This document shows positions 39,326 to 48,147 of a DNA stretch of 64,000 bases, piece by piece. The notes beneath the pieces were generated by a model. That model saw nothing but the letters and a program-made list of their open reading frames with translations. It was not told the DNA's origin and made no database searches. Both the position numbers and the translations under genes were made by a program. The first letter of the stretch is position 1. Each line of letters opens with the position of its first letter. The DNA is from Xanthomonas sp. 3793 (lineage in GTDB: Bacteria; Pseudomonadota; Gammaproteobacteria; Xanthomonadales; Xanthomonadaceae). The stretch lies in NCBI RefSeq assembly GCF_024806835.1, contig NZ_JANTYU010000003.1:434001-498000 (forward strand), in the 5' to 3' direction.

Positions 39326-40246
39326 TCAATAGCGTAGCGCCTCCGCTGTGGGTGCCATCGGCGCAAACCGCGCCTTGCTGAAGTCATGCAGCAGCCGAGC
39401 CGCCTGCTCGCCCTCCTCGGGACAGCGCCGGAAATCGCTTTTGCACAATCGATACAGGCAGCCGCCGCGCGCGTACACCAGGTCGCCGCCGTCCCAGTCG
39501 GCCCAGTCGGTACCGGGCATGTCCACCAGCACGACGCCCTCGCGATCCAGTACGCGGTGATCCAGCGCATACCAGGCGTCGTTGCGGGTTCCCACCGCAT
39601 GCAACGCCGATTGCAGTCGGAGCCCGCCACTGCCGTCCTTCTCCCACACGCGTGGCCGCGCAAAGCGATAAAGCACTCCGCTTCGCAAACCGCCGCGTTG
39701 GCCCTCACCGGTGTCGATCGTTCGCCAGCCATCGCGCTGCCGCAACATGCTGTCGATCGGCTCGTCTTCGCCACCGCCCGACCATTGCCCGACTGGCCGC
39801 ACCGTCATCCCGTGCTTCAGACCGAAGCCGGTCGGTAGCGGAAACGGCTCGCGGCCTGCCTGCGGGCGATGATTCAACAGCAGCGTCTGCTCGTTCTCGA
39901 ACACGCCACCACCACCCCACGTGTCCCCTTTGGGCCACAGCGCCAGCGCGGTGAAGAACGGCGGGCGCGACAGCGCGGTCCAGGTTCCGAAATCGCCCTT
40001 GTGCTTGGCCGCGAAATACACCAACAGCCGCCCCGACGGCGACAGATCGCAACGCCGTTCGTAGATGCGGCCCTTGAACCATTGCCCGTGGGCGAACGTA
40101 TCGGTACGCAAATCCCAGGCGATCAACTGCACCTGCTTGCTGGGCCCGCGCCGGAAGATCACACCGCGTCCCCCGTCGCGCGCCAGCAGGGCATACAGCC
40201 GCGTAGCCGGGGTGAACCTGTCTTCCATCTGCGATGTCGATGGCAT
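39326..40246 (-). CDS. Hypothetical protein, possible beta-propeller-like
   Basis: 306 residues with GGAGG 6 bases before the ATG at 40246. It is Trp- and Gly-rich with repeated strand-like stretches (KQVQLIAWDLRTDTF, GRLLVYFAAKHKGDF, WYALDHRVLDREGVVLVDM), compatible with a small propeller. No family is recognised. A divergent Tat lipoprotein gene lies about 270 bp away. Confidence 0.6.
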   Translation of the reverse strand: MPSTSQMEDRFTPATRLYALLARDGGRGVIFRRGPSKQVQLIAWDLRTDTFAHGQWFKGRIYERRCDLSPSGRLLVYFAAKHKGDFGTWTALSRPPFFTALALWPKGDTWGGGGVFENEQTLLLNHRPQAGREPFPLPTGFGLKHGMTVRPVGQWSGGGEDEPIDSMLRQRDGWRTIDTGEGQRGGLRSGVLYRFARPRVWEKDGSGGLRLQSALHAVGTRNDAWYALDHRVLDREGVVLVDMPGTDWADWDGGDLVYARGGCLYRLCKSDFRRCPEEGEQAARLLHDFSKARFAPMAPTAEALRY

Positions 40247-40512
40247 CTGCATCCTCCGTGGATTGACGTTGCTCCCGCACCGATGCAGTTCAGCCACATC
40301 TGGCTGCAGGCAGCATGTATCGCAGCCGCCGCACGGTGTCGTGCCGATTATCGAGCCCAGGCAACAGAGCGCAAGGTCTGCGCTGCAGGCATTCCGGGGT
40401 CGCGTCCTGGTGTACCGCTCGCGCTTTGCTTGCTGCCTGGCGCTGAACCCCTCGCGGGTTATCCTTTGCCCCGCACGCAGCTGTCTCTTCTGCCTTCTGC
40501 GAGGAACCGCAC

Positions 40513-42684
40513 CTGAGCAAGGTCACCCGTCGTCAGTTTCTCGAAGCCGGCCTCCTCGCCGTGGCCACAGCGGGCGTACTCGGCGCCTGCGCCAAGCAGG
40601 GCACCGCCCTGCACACACGCTGGACCCAGTGGCAGGCGAAATGGCGCTGGATGGAAGCCATCGCCCGCAAGCGCCACTGGCGGGTGACGCCGTTGCGGAT
40701 CGCCCCGCCTGCGACCGAGCGGCAGCTGGTCGCGCTAGAACGCCGCTACCGCATGCCGATCCCCGCACAACTGCGCCATGTCCTGCGCGAGCTGTCGGCG
40801 CAAGTGAGCTTCGGCTGGTCTGTGCCCTCGCACCTGCGCGCGATGGAACAACAAGACCTGCCGTCGATGAGCTGCAACCGCGACGCGGTGTGGAGCCTGA
40901 CGCACATCGATACGATGGCCCTGCCGGTGTTTCTGGACTGGAAGCGGGAACTGGCCACGCGCGATCTGTCCGAGGCACCCAACAGCCCCGCGCTGTGGGA
41001 ACACCAGTTCGCTTTCTACAGCCTCATCAACGGCGACTGGCTGACCATCGACACCACGCATGCGGATCCGGCCAGGCAACCGGTGCGCTATTTCTCGCAC
41101 GAGCTGGAGATGCTGCACGGCCTGGCGCTGGCGCCGGACTTGTTTACCTTCATCACCCAGATGTCGGCGCTAGGCATGGCCGGTACCGAATGGGCCTCGT
41201 GGATGCGCTTCGGCAACGGCCAGAAAAACGACACCTTCTACATGGACGCCGGCAGCGAAGGCGCCAAAGCGTGGCTGGCCTGGCTGCAGCGCGACCCGGC
41301 ACAGCCCGACAACGACACGCCGCCGTTGCCGGTGGTGGAGCGCAGCGCGGCCGATCGCGCATTGCTGGATGCGGCACGTACCGATTCGCTCGTCGGTATC
41401 GAGGCGGCCTTGCTGGCAGGCGCCGTCCCCGACTGCACGCCGGACAGCGACTGGCTGAGCGAGCACATCGCCACCGATCAGGAATTTGCCACCGCCATCA
41501 ATTACGCCACCCGGCACGACAACACGGCCATGATCGAGCGCCTGCTCAAGGCCGGCGCAACGCTCAATACACGGCTGCTGACGCTCAATACCGCAGTCAA
41601 ACACGGCACGCTGGCCACCGTGCGCTGGCTCATCGCGCACGGCGCACGCGTCAACGGCTGGACCAATCAGCGCTACTGGCCGTTGCACGACCTGGTGGTC
41701 ACCCGCGGACCCATCGCCGCGATGACCCGCGCGCAATACCGCCAGCACCTGATCGACAGCACCAGCATCGGCAGCCTCGACTCACTGGATGCCATGATCG
41801 TCCAAGCCAAGGACGCACAGACCCGCGAGCGCTATCGCGCCGCCAAGCGTGCCCTGCAGCAGGCCAGCCAGGAGGCGGTGAAAGACGTCGACGGCAAGCT
41901 GCGCAACCACCTCAACCTGCAGGACTATCTGGACATGCTGGAAGCGCTGCTGGACGCCGGCGCAGACCCGGACGCACGCTGGGACAACGGCACCACCATG
42001 CTCGGCTGGGGCGGCGTGGCCACCGCACGCGTGCTGCTGGCGCACGGCGCCGATCCCAACGCGCGCGACATCCACGGCACCACGCCGCTGCACACCGCCA
42101 GCACCGGCGAAAAGGTACGCGTGCTGGTCGCCGGCGGCGCCGACATCAACGCACAGGCCATCGCGCAAAACCCTGACGACTCCCTGCACTACACCCCGCT
42201 GCAATCGGCGCTGCTGTCCCACACGCTAGCCGGCAACAGCCCCATCACCGCGCTGCTGGAACTGGGCGCCGATGCCACCCGCAACGCGGCCGATGGGCGC
42301 TCATCGCTGGCCTATTGCTTCCAGCCGGAGTTGGTGCGCCTGATCATGAGCAAGGGGCTGGACCCGCTGGCCCTGCAACCGGGCGAGCAGACCTTGTTGC
42401 ATAACCTCACCGCCCATCACTGGCTACCGCGCCACACCTTCCCGAAGGAAGTGGCCTTTCTCGATTTTCTGCTGAGCCTGGGGATCGACATCAACGCGCG
42501 CGACGCCAGGGGCCGCACCCTGCTGCACTACGCCGCCGAACAGGAAAGCAACGATGAGAGCACGCCCAACTACGCGCTTGTCCTGGCCAGGGGTGCTGAC
42601 AAGACCATCAAGGACAACGATGGCAAGCGCGTCGTCGACCTGTTTGCCGCCTCGCTGCAGACGGTGCGCGCGGCATTGCGGTGA
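40513..42684 (+). CDS. Tat lipoprotein with SMI1/KNR4-like domain and ankyrin repeats, CTG start
   Basis: 723 residues if read from CTG at 40513. GAGGA lies 7 bases upstream. The first residues give a twin-arginine lipoprotein signal (SKVTRRQFLEA, then GLLAVATAGVLGAC, Cys26). The frame is closed by a TGA at 40444 and has no ATG, GTG or TTG between; the first conventional start (GTG 40561) would cut the signal in half. Residues about 58-200 resemble SMI1/KNR4 (SUKH) proteins (PATERQLVALERRYRMPIPAQLR). From about 285 on there are ankyrin repeats (DNTAMIERLLKAGATLN; LLEALLDAGADPDAR; GTTPLHTASTGEKVRVLVAGGADIN; GRTLLHYAAE). The SUKH fold is common among immunity proteins, so a protective periplasmic role is possible but unproven. 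Confidence 0.75.
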   Translation: MSKVTRRQFLEAGLLAVATAGVLGACAKQGTALHTRWTQWQAKWRWMEAIARKRHWRVTPLRIAPPATERQLVALERRYRMPIPAQLRHVLRELSAQVSFGWSVPSHLRAMEQQDLPSMSCNRDAVWSLTHIDTMALPVFLDWKRELATRDLSEAPNSPALWEHQFAFYSLINGDWLTIDTTHADPARQPVRYFSHELEMLHGLALAPDLFTFITQMSALGMAGTEWASWMRFGNGQKNDTFYMDAGSEGAKAWLAWLQRDPAQPDNDTPPLPVVERSAADRALLDAARTDSLVGIEAALLAGAVPDCTPDSDWLSEHIATDQEFATAINYATRHDNTAMIERLLKAGATLNTRLLTLNTAVKHGTLATVRWLIAHGARVNGWTNQRYWPLHDLVVTRGPIAAMTRAQYRQHLIDSTSIGSLDSLDAMIVQAKDAQTRERYRAAKRALQQASQEAVKDVDGKLRNHLNLQDYLDMLEALLDAGADPDARWDNGTTMLGWGGVATARVLLAHGADPNARDIHGTTPLHTASTGEKVRVLVAGGADINAQAIAQNPDDSLHYTPLQSALLSHTLAGNSPITALLELGADATRNAADGRSSLAYCFQPELVRLIMSKGLDPLALQPGEQTLLHNLTAHHWLPRHTFPKEVAFLDFLLSLGIDINARDARGRTLLHYAAEQESNDESTPNYALVLARGADKTIKDNDGKRVVDLFAASLQTVRAALR

Positions 42685-42920
42685 TGTGCGTCAAGGCCGA
42701 TGGCATGTACATCGCTCCATAACCTCCGGCACGCTACAGCAGACGCATGAACAGAAAAATAAAAATCCCTTTTCTGACGACCGTCCCAGCCAATCAAGAG
42801 AACTAGCGCATTAAATTCAACGGGCAACACGTGCAGTGCGGCTCAATGCGTCGCGATACCAACAGCACCCCTACGCAACCTCACATCCGGCTTCCGCAGG
42901 TTCGCAAGGTCGACCACCGC

Positions 42921-43334
42921 TCAGCCTAACTGCGCTGCCCGTTGAAACTCGATAGGCCCTTGATAGCCCGGATACTTCTTCTTGATCAGGATGTGATCGG
43001 ATGGTGCGACACAGCTGTCCTCCAGGGAGTTGCCCGCATGCGCCTCATCCACGAAGAACTCTTCATAAGGCAACCGCAGCACGAACGTTTCACCCCCGCG
43101 ATCGAACTTCAGCAGCAGGTTGTCATCGCGCTCGAAGCACAGCGTTTTCCAAGGGAAATCGGCCAGCTTGCCGGCTTTGACCACAGCCGAGTCCTTGCCG
43201 GCCAGCAGCGCATCCACATGCGCGGAAAATTCCTGCTTTGAAATCGGCGATTCGGCCATCGCGCATCCTGCAAAGACAGCAGCAACCAATGCGGACGACA
43301 CCAACGGACATTGGCGCAGAATAGCAAATGGCAT
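42921..43334 (-). CDS. Small lipoprotein, candidate immunity protein
   Basis: 137 residues with a lipoprotein signal (SSALVAAVFAGCAMA, lipobox FAGC). The mature part has WKTLCFERDDNLLLKFDRGGETFVLRLPYEEFF. The family is unknown. It follows a symE-like remnant by only 3 bases, the same neighbourhood as the other lipoproteins of this island, which is the reason for the immunity suggestion. No effector remains next to it. Confidence 0.6.
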   Translation of the reverse strand: MPFAILRQCPLVSSALVAAVFAGCAMAESPISKQEFSAHVDALLAGKDSAVVKAGKLADFPWKTLCFERDDNLLLKFDRGGETFVLRLPYEEFFVDEAHAGNSLEDSCVAPSDHILIKKKYPGYQGPIEFQRAAQLG

Positions 43335-43337
43335 CCG

Positions 43338-43538
43338 TCACGGCTCCTTACTAGGGGGAACTGCTGTTTTACCAAATATGCGCAGCGCATGCTTGGCGCC
43401 GATGGCAACTCTCGGTTGTTCCAGCCATAGGCCGCTGAGGCGGGCCCAGGGCAAATACTGGACGTCGACGTGGTCGTGGGTGCCGGCGAGTGGGTGTAGC
43501 TGACAGCGTATTGGTGCGGGCGGCGGCAAGGTGGTCAC
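43338..43538 (-). pseudogene. symE-like remnant 1
   Basis: A 66-residue frame aligned with the intact SymE-like protein at 50.6 kb: GTHDHVDVQYLPWARLSGLWLEQ, then VAIGAKHALRI. It diverges after that (FGKTAVPPSKEP), losing the C-terminal ASEGQLLMEVLPP strand. It looks decayed. Confidence 0.65.
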
Positions 43539-43615
43539 GGAATAGTGACTTCAACCTCTCGATGATTCGCAGGCTCCTACCCCAGCGCTGAAAACATTAC
43601 GTGTCGCCAGCCACC

Positions 43616-43993
43616 TCAACGATTGTTGACCAACGCAGCGTGCATGGCGTGCCCGTACGACTCCTCGCTGAATCCCGGATTATTTTTCTTGAAATCCTCA
43701 AACGCCTCTTCAAAACCAACTTTGACTTCGCTGTAACCAAGCCTAGCCATGGCAGGATAATTCGCATCTTTAAACATCTGGTAACAGCGTTGAACGACTG
43801 CAGCAGAGTCCTGCTCCGATATTTCCGGAAAGGCCTCCTTAACATCAATAATCGCCGGCTTCTGTCCCGGCCCCCAATTTCGTACAAACCAGTTGTAAAA
43901 ACAGCAAACGAAAGCTCCATCCAGCAAATTTTCACGCCGGGCCTCAATTATCGTCATCTCTCTGGCTTCCGAATCTTCATTTGAAATACTCAA
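43616..43993 (-). CDS. Hypothetical acidic protein with AT-rich codon use
   Basis: 125 residues, no signal peptide. Acidic and aromatic, with three cysteines (VCCFYNWF and RCYQMF) and SEVKVGFEEAFEDFKKNNPGFSEE. The nucleotide composition is clearly more AT-rich than the chromosome around it, pointing to transfer. The position inside the effector/immunity island suggests a cytoplasmic immunity protein, but nothing in the sequence proves this. Confidence 0.55.
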   Translation of the reverse strand: MSISNEDSEAREMTIIEARRENLLDGAFVCCFYNWFVRNWGPGQKPAIIDVKEAFPEISEQDSAAVVQRCYQMFKDANYPAMARLGYSEVKVGFEEAFEDFKKNNPGFSEESYGHAMHAALVNNR

Positions 43994-44371
43994 ATCACAA
44001 CCTCTCCGGCTTTAAGTTATCATCCAAAAGTTAAGAACGCTTCAAATTCATCCAGTGCTAGACATCAAAAAACTCTTGCAGAGCAAAGGACACTTGTGTT
44101 TCATCGAGATTCCTCGTGAGATGTCAATCCCTGCGATACCCGCAACAAACACTCGCCTGCATTGGATGGCGGATATCTTAGACCATTGGTACTGCGGGGC
44201 GATCGACTGCTCGCACCGCTGACCCTACGCCTGGGATTTTAATTGGCGCTGCGCGTCGCTCAGGACCTGCAATTGCGCCAGATATTTTCATCGCCATCCA
44301 TACCACCGAGCTTCATCACGGTGGATGCGCTCGTGATAGCTGATAGGCATCACTGATTTCCTTATCTACAA
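43994..44371. other. AT-rich intergenic stretch
   Basis: About 380 bp. The minus strand near 44230-44290 reads YLAQLQVLSDAQRQLKSQA and a stop, a Gln-rich tail that could be the end of a lost effector. No start or domain can be joined to it. Confidence 0.3.
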
Positions 44372-44861
44372 CTACATTAAATTAGAGTAATCCCCGATCT
44401 CATCGCAGGCCTCTGCGGGTGGGTTACCCAGCTTCACGACTCTCCGCTTCCCTTTCGCAGCTTCTTCCTTCGGTGCGATGATACGGTAAACAAGATACAG
44501 TCCTTGTTGCGTTTCCCAAAGGCTAAATGTTGACATCTCTGAGAAGCGATAGCTTGTCCCATCCGACAGGGTCGCCTCAAAGTTGCATTCCGCATACGAG
44601 CCCCATCCACAACTAGCATCCAAGCGCTGCAACCCGTCTTGCCCCCCCCAGGTCAAACCGATAAGAACGCCCGTCATTATCCTCGGAAACTTGTGGATTG
44701 ACTTGGATGGCTCGGGTCGAACCTGCACTCCCCCACCCACGGGACTGCGCACAGAGCGAGTCTTCGGATAGAGGACTCATCTCCGCGTCAGCAAATACCG
44801 CCGTACATCCCGTAATGAAGAAGGGCCCAAGCATCACGCAGCCAACGGACTTCAATTTCAT
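44372..44861 (-). pseudogene. Frameshifted lipoprotein (poly-G tract), candidate immunity protein
   Basis: The ATG at 44861 opens a lipoprotein signal (FFITGCTAVF). The frame reads to RSYRFDLGG, then ARRVAALGC and a stop. Removing one G from the 8-G run (44642-44649 on the plus strand) joins it to DGLQRLDASCGWGSYAECNFEATLSD... and a stop at 44372, giving about 162 residues. The second frame has convincing content (TSYRFSEMSTFSLWETQQGLYLVYRI). Either this is a recent pseudogene, a phase-variable tract, or a sequence error. Confidence 0.65.
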
Positions 44862-45012
44862 GAGAACTCACTGCTCGAAGAACACCATGTTGAAATGGAC
44901 CGTTGGCACCGAAAGCTCCCCCGGTCCCCGGGACGACTGCGGCATTGGGAGACCGGCGCTTCCATTTCCATCCGAGATGGTGATTCGCCTCTATCAACCC
45001 AACCTAGCCAGA

Positions 45013-45396
45013 TCATTCACACCGCCGATATTGCTTGACTGATTCGCCGTCGGAAATCACCAGATGCTCGCCCTTCAAGATGTACAGGTCCTCAGTTATT
45101 ACATCTGGCGCAATGTCCGACGCTGCGGAAACAACCCATGCATGCGGGCCGGTGGAAACAAGCTTTATTTCCACCGGAGTCTCCTCGCGCTCGTACCCAC
45201 GCAGCCTGTTGTTCTCGACACGTATGGGCGAATCAGAATCAGGATTTAAAGGCAGCTTGCAGGATTCCGGGCCCAGATCCCACATCCCCTGGAGTTCTAT
45301 GGGATATGCAATGGACTGACGCGCCTTGGCAGCTGACGCCGCATTGCAGCTAGGCAAAAGAAGGGTAATTGAGAGCAACGCAATCAACATCCGCAT
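45013..45396 (-). CDS. Small lipoprotein, candidate immunity protein
   Basis: 127 residues. AGAGG lies about 6 bases before the ATG. The lipobox is LPSC (Cys at about 17) and the mature part begins NAASAAKARQS. It has SCKLPLN and YRRCE at the end, probably a disulfide, and EETPVEIKLVSTGPHAWVV. The family is unknown. It lies about 155 bp downstream of a symE-like remnant and upstream of another lipoprotein gene. Confidence 0.65.
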   Translation of the reverse strand: MRMLIALLSITLLLPSCNAASAAKARQSIAYPIELQGMWDLGPESCKLPLNPDSDSPIRVENNRLRGYEREETPVEIKLVSTGPHAWVVSAASDIAPDVITEDLYILKGEHLVISDGESVKQYRRCE

Positions 45397-45552
45397 ACTT
45401 GCCTCTAATCGGTGGCCATGGCCGGCACGCAAGCCTGATAGAGGCCGCGTGACTACTATACCTAAGCCCTCACCAAGCAGGTACATCAAACCAGGCTGCA
45501 CTGCAGCCTGAACCCACTTAGCCCTGATCGATAGTCCCGTGGAACTTGTGAA

Positions 45553-45660
45553 TCGCCCGCCCGGCCGCCGAGGTGCAGGCGGGGCAAGTGCTGGTCCCCG
45601 GCGTGGTCGTGTTAGTGGGCGCCGGGATGTGGGTGTGGTTGAAGGCACATCAGCGCGTGT
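45553..45660 (-). pseudogene. symE-like remnant 2
   Basis: In one frame the minus strand reads HPGAH, stop, HDHAGDQHLPRLHLGG, matching HYPRAHDHAGDQHVPHVRLSG of the intact SymE-like protein at 50.6 kb. An in-frame stop and loss of the rest mark it as decayed. Confidence 0.55.
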
Positions 45661-45699
45661 AACGGGCTTGCGTGCAGGCGGCCGGTACTTACCTGACCC

Positions 45700-46119
45700 T
45701 CAGCGCGTCATCGACGGACCAGCCTGGGTGACGGCTTCCTGCGATTGCTCGAGTGCCTGCTGCTGTTCGCGCGCCCGGGCCTGGGTCTGATTGATTGTCT
45801 GCAGGCGTTCGAACGACTGGTTCTCTGGCGCCTGCACGGCGTCCACCGTCGGCATATATGCATGCTGTTGGGCCCGATCATTCAGGGCGCTCTGGACGAC
45901 GAAGACCTTCTCGCCGCCGGCCAGCTGAGTCGCTGGGTTGTTGAGCACCACATGATCCACCCGCGACAACCCTTCCTCTTTTGCCAACGCCAGCAGGCTG
46001 GCGATCATGCGCTGGCTCGATGCATCCCACTCCCTACCATGCTGGGCATCGAGCTGCGTCACGCCACCCTTGATCTGCTGGTACAGCGCGTGGCCTGCAT
46101 GGCCTGGCTGTGAGGGCAA
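45700..46119 (-). CDS. XVIPCD-only protein (effector head lost)
   Basis: 139 residues from a TTG at 46119, 6 bases after the upstream lipoprotein stop. It contains a complete XVIPCD and nothing else: GHAGHALYQQIKGGVTQLDAQHGREWD, then GLSRVDHVVLNNP, EKVFVVQSALNDRAQQHAYM, APENQSFERLQT and a Gln-rich tail. The toxin domain has been lost by deletion while the secretion signal is intact. It might still be secreted or compete for VirD4; otherwise it is a remnant. The initiation codon lacks a good ribosome binding site (GAGATAAG). Confidence 0.75.
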   Translation of the reverse strand: MPSQPGHAGHALYQQIKGGVTQLDAQHGREWDASSQRMIASLLALAKEEGLSRVDHVVLNNPATQLAGGEKVFVVQSALNDRAQQHAYMPTVDAVQAPENQSFERLQTINQTQARAREQQQALEQSQEAVTQAGPSMTR

Positions 46120-46125
46120 CTTATC

Positions 46126-46725
46126 TCAAAGTTTGCTGATCGAAATATAGCTCAGGTGTGACTGGTCTTCCGTCAAGCCAAAGATGACCTTGGTTCCGTT
46201 AACTGTCATCTCCCAATAGGCTCTGGAATCTCGCGCATCTGGTCGAGGCGGGTAAGGAACAGCATCCACCCAGGGAGCTTCCACAAAATTCGGGCCAGGT
46301 GGCTCGAAATCGATAACCAACTTCCCGCGCGATGGATCATCTGTCGCATTAATGAACTCAACACGCTGTACCTTTTCACCTGCCAGCATGCCCTGCTCGC
46401 TTACCCGAAACTCTCTTTCTCCGTCTAGGTGCCGTGGTCCAAATTGAGCTTGGAGCTGAGTACCAACGGCGGCGACATCCTGGAAGTCTGTTGCGATCAA
46501 ACGATCCACATCTTGCTTGAGGCGTTCCGTCACGTCTTTGCTCCTGGTTTTAGCGAAGGGCTTTGCGGCCGCTACGGCTAACTGATCGCGTGGAGTACTC
46601 GGGGCACACCCCGCATGAAAGGTGCATAGTGCCAGTAACGCAATCGGCAACAACGTTGCCCAAGGGAGCGTATTACGTCCTTGGTTAACTTGCCGGCCAT
46701 GGGATTTCCCAAGATGAAAGGCCAT
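46126..46725 (-). CDS. Immunity-type lipoprotein
   Basis: 199 residues. AGAGAG directly precedes the ATG. A long N-region leads to the signal LLPIALLALCTFHAGCAP (lipobox HAGC, Cys about 40). The mature part is helical then beta-rich (LKQDVDRLIATDFQDVAAVGTQLQAQFG; KVIFGLTEDQSHLSYISISKL). It sits directly before the XVIPCD-only gene, the standard immunity-then-effector order. The family is not recognised. Confidence 0.72.
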   Translation of the reverse strand: MAFHLGKSHGRQVNQGRNTLPWATLLPIALLALCTFHAGCAPSTPRDQLAVAAAKPFAKTRSKDVTERLKQDVDRLIATDFQDVAAVGTQLQAQFGPRHLDGEREFRVSEQGMLAGEKVQRVEFINATDDPSRGKLVIDFEPPGPNFVEAPWVDAVPYPPRPDARDSRAYWEMTVNGTKVIFGLTEDQSHLSYISISKL

Positions 46726-46879
46726 CTCTCTGATCTTGCGCTAAGAGTGTCGCTGGAATCTAACACGTCAATGACCTCGCATCAGGCGGCGGCAGCCTTT
46801 ACTCCGCGCGGTTCTGCGTTTGCAGGATCGGCCAGCGGCGTACAGGATTCACCTGAATGCAGCGGGCGGCGCTCAGCGA

Positions 46880-47049
46880 CGCGCCCTAAGTTGCTTTGCA
46901 GGCACCTCCACCGGCGGCAACACCTCCATCAACAGCTGCCCTTCGCTGGCGGTGATGCGCAGCCTAGTGCAGATGGCAAAGCCCAGTTGTTCCAGCCGTA
47001 GGCCGCTGGGGCGGACGTGGGGCACGTGCTGGTCGCCGGCGTGCTCGTC
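46880..47049 (-). pseudogene. symE-like remnant 3
   Basis: The minus strand reads DQHVPHVRPSGLRLEQLGFAICT, then RLRITASEGQLLMEVLPPVEVPAKQLRARR, nearly identical to the C-terminal core of the intact SymE-like protein. The N-terminal part is replaced by an effector stub at about 47050. Confidence 0.7.
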
Positions 47050-47147
47050 TGAACGCCACCGTCAGTGTACTTACCGAACGCATTTCCATTCGCCTGCGTG
47101 TTTGGATCAACCCAGCTATGCACCCCCAGCACGATCCGGTCAGCCAT
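47050..47147 (-). pseudogene. N-terminal stub of an effector, fused to a symE remnant
   Basis: ATG at 47147 begins MADRIVLGVHSWVDPNT, then QANGNAFGKYTDGGV. The frame then runs into symE-derived sequence and stops at 46929 (72 residues, chimeric). It lies 11 bases after the stop of the lipoprotein gene 47159-47533, the position of an effector start in this island. The toxin body and XVIPCD are gone. Confidence 0.55.
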
Positions 47148-47158
47148 CTCCCACTTCC

Positions 47159-47533
47159 CTAGATGTCGAACGACTGGATACCGTCACTGTGCGTGATGCG
47201 CACGCGATTTCCCGCAAATGGAATGACTACCTTCCCTACAGAAGGTGGAAGCCCCGGCAACAAGTCGACCATCGCCTTGCATTGCTCGTGGATGGAACAC
47301 CGAATAATCCTCACCGACAAGGAGCCATTCACCACCTCATAGTTAGCACCCGCAACGTAATACAAACTCTCCAATGGCACCTGGAAATCTATCCGAACAT
47401 TCTCAGCATCCTGCCTATGAACGCCGAGGGGAGACAACGACAACTGAGAATATTGAACCGGCAATTTGTTTTCTGCACATGCAGTAGTCAACACAGCAAG
47501 TACGGCCATCATCAACAAATTTGAATTTTTCAT
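47159..47533 (-). CDS. Small immunity-type lipoprotein
   Basis: 124 residues with lipoprotein signal LMMAVLAVLTTACAEN (Cys at about 19). The mature domain is beta-rich (VRIDFQVPLESLYYVAGANYEV; GKVVIPFAGNRVRITHSDGIQSFDI) with a Cys pair (RCSIHEQC). It directly precedes the effector stub at 47147. The family is unknown. Codon use is more AT-rich than the chromosome. Confidence 0.7.
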   Translation of the reverse strand: MKNSNLLMMAVLAVLTTACAENKLPVQYSQLSLSPLGVHRQDAENVRIDFQVPLESLYYVAGANYEVVNGSLSVRIIRCSIHEQCKAMVDLLPGLPPSVGKVVIPFAGNRVRITHSDGIQSFDI

Positions 47534-47757
47534 AGCTTACGCTCCATGGCCTGGACCAACTTCAGGTATGCATTGTTTGTGAAACGACGTTAAGGATTCA
47601 TCAGTAGCACTTGCTGCAACTGGCGCCATTGCTTGATAACACAAAAGGTGTGGATAGATACTAGATAATAGACTTTAAATAAGATGGTTCGACTTCATAA
47701 GTTATAGATCGCCCTGATTGTTTCCTTCGCTGCTGTCGCCACATTGAACCCAATCCA

Positions 47758-48066
47758 GTGCGTGTTCGCTTCAGCTACGACCCGGCGGCGTATCGTTGGT
47801 CCAGTTGCCCAGCCAATCTGGGCCAGCGCGGGCACTGCGCACTGACACCACATCCCTGCTGGCTTGCGCTTGGCAACGACCCGATTGAGGGATCCCCTGC
47901 CTACCGCGCCCTGCTCGATGAAGCTTGGTCCGACGAACTGCTCGCCAGCATCGGCCTTCATCTACAGAAGCAGCGAGCATCGGGCCACGATGCCTTCGCC
48001 AAGAGCCGACGCTTTGCAGGCGCCAGTCCTGCTCACCGATCACGCAAACTCAGTCCCGTCGACTGA
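47758..48066 (+). pseudogene. RAYT transposase C-terminal remnant 1
   Basis: The plus strand reads YDPAAYRWSSCPANLGQRGHCALTPHPCW and LLDEAWSDELLASIGLHLQ, matching the C-terminal third of the RAYT at 58.4 kb with a few changes. It ends SRKLSPVD, stop, and is followed by the same flank type (TGATGAGTTAACCT). The catalytic HUH part is absent. Confidence 0.8.
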
Positions 48067-48147
48067 TGAGTTAACCTAACGCCGCTACTCCTTATCCACT
48101 CGAGCCGCCACCGCTTCTCCGCGCGGCCCAATGCGAGCGTTCACCCC

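Noticed and set aside
40065..42176. 703-residue plus-strand open frame
   Set aside because: Runs out of frame through the ankyrin-repeat gene; Arg/Ala-rich and without domains.
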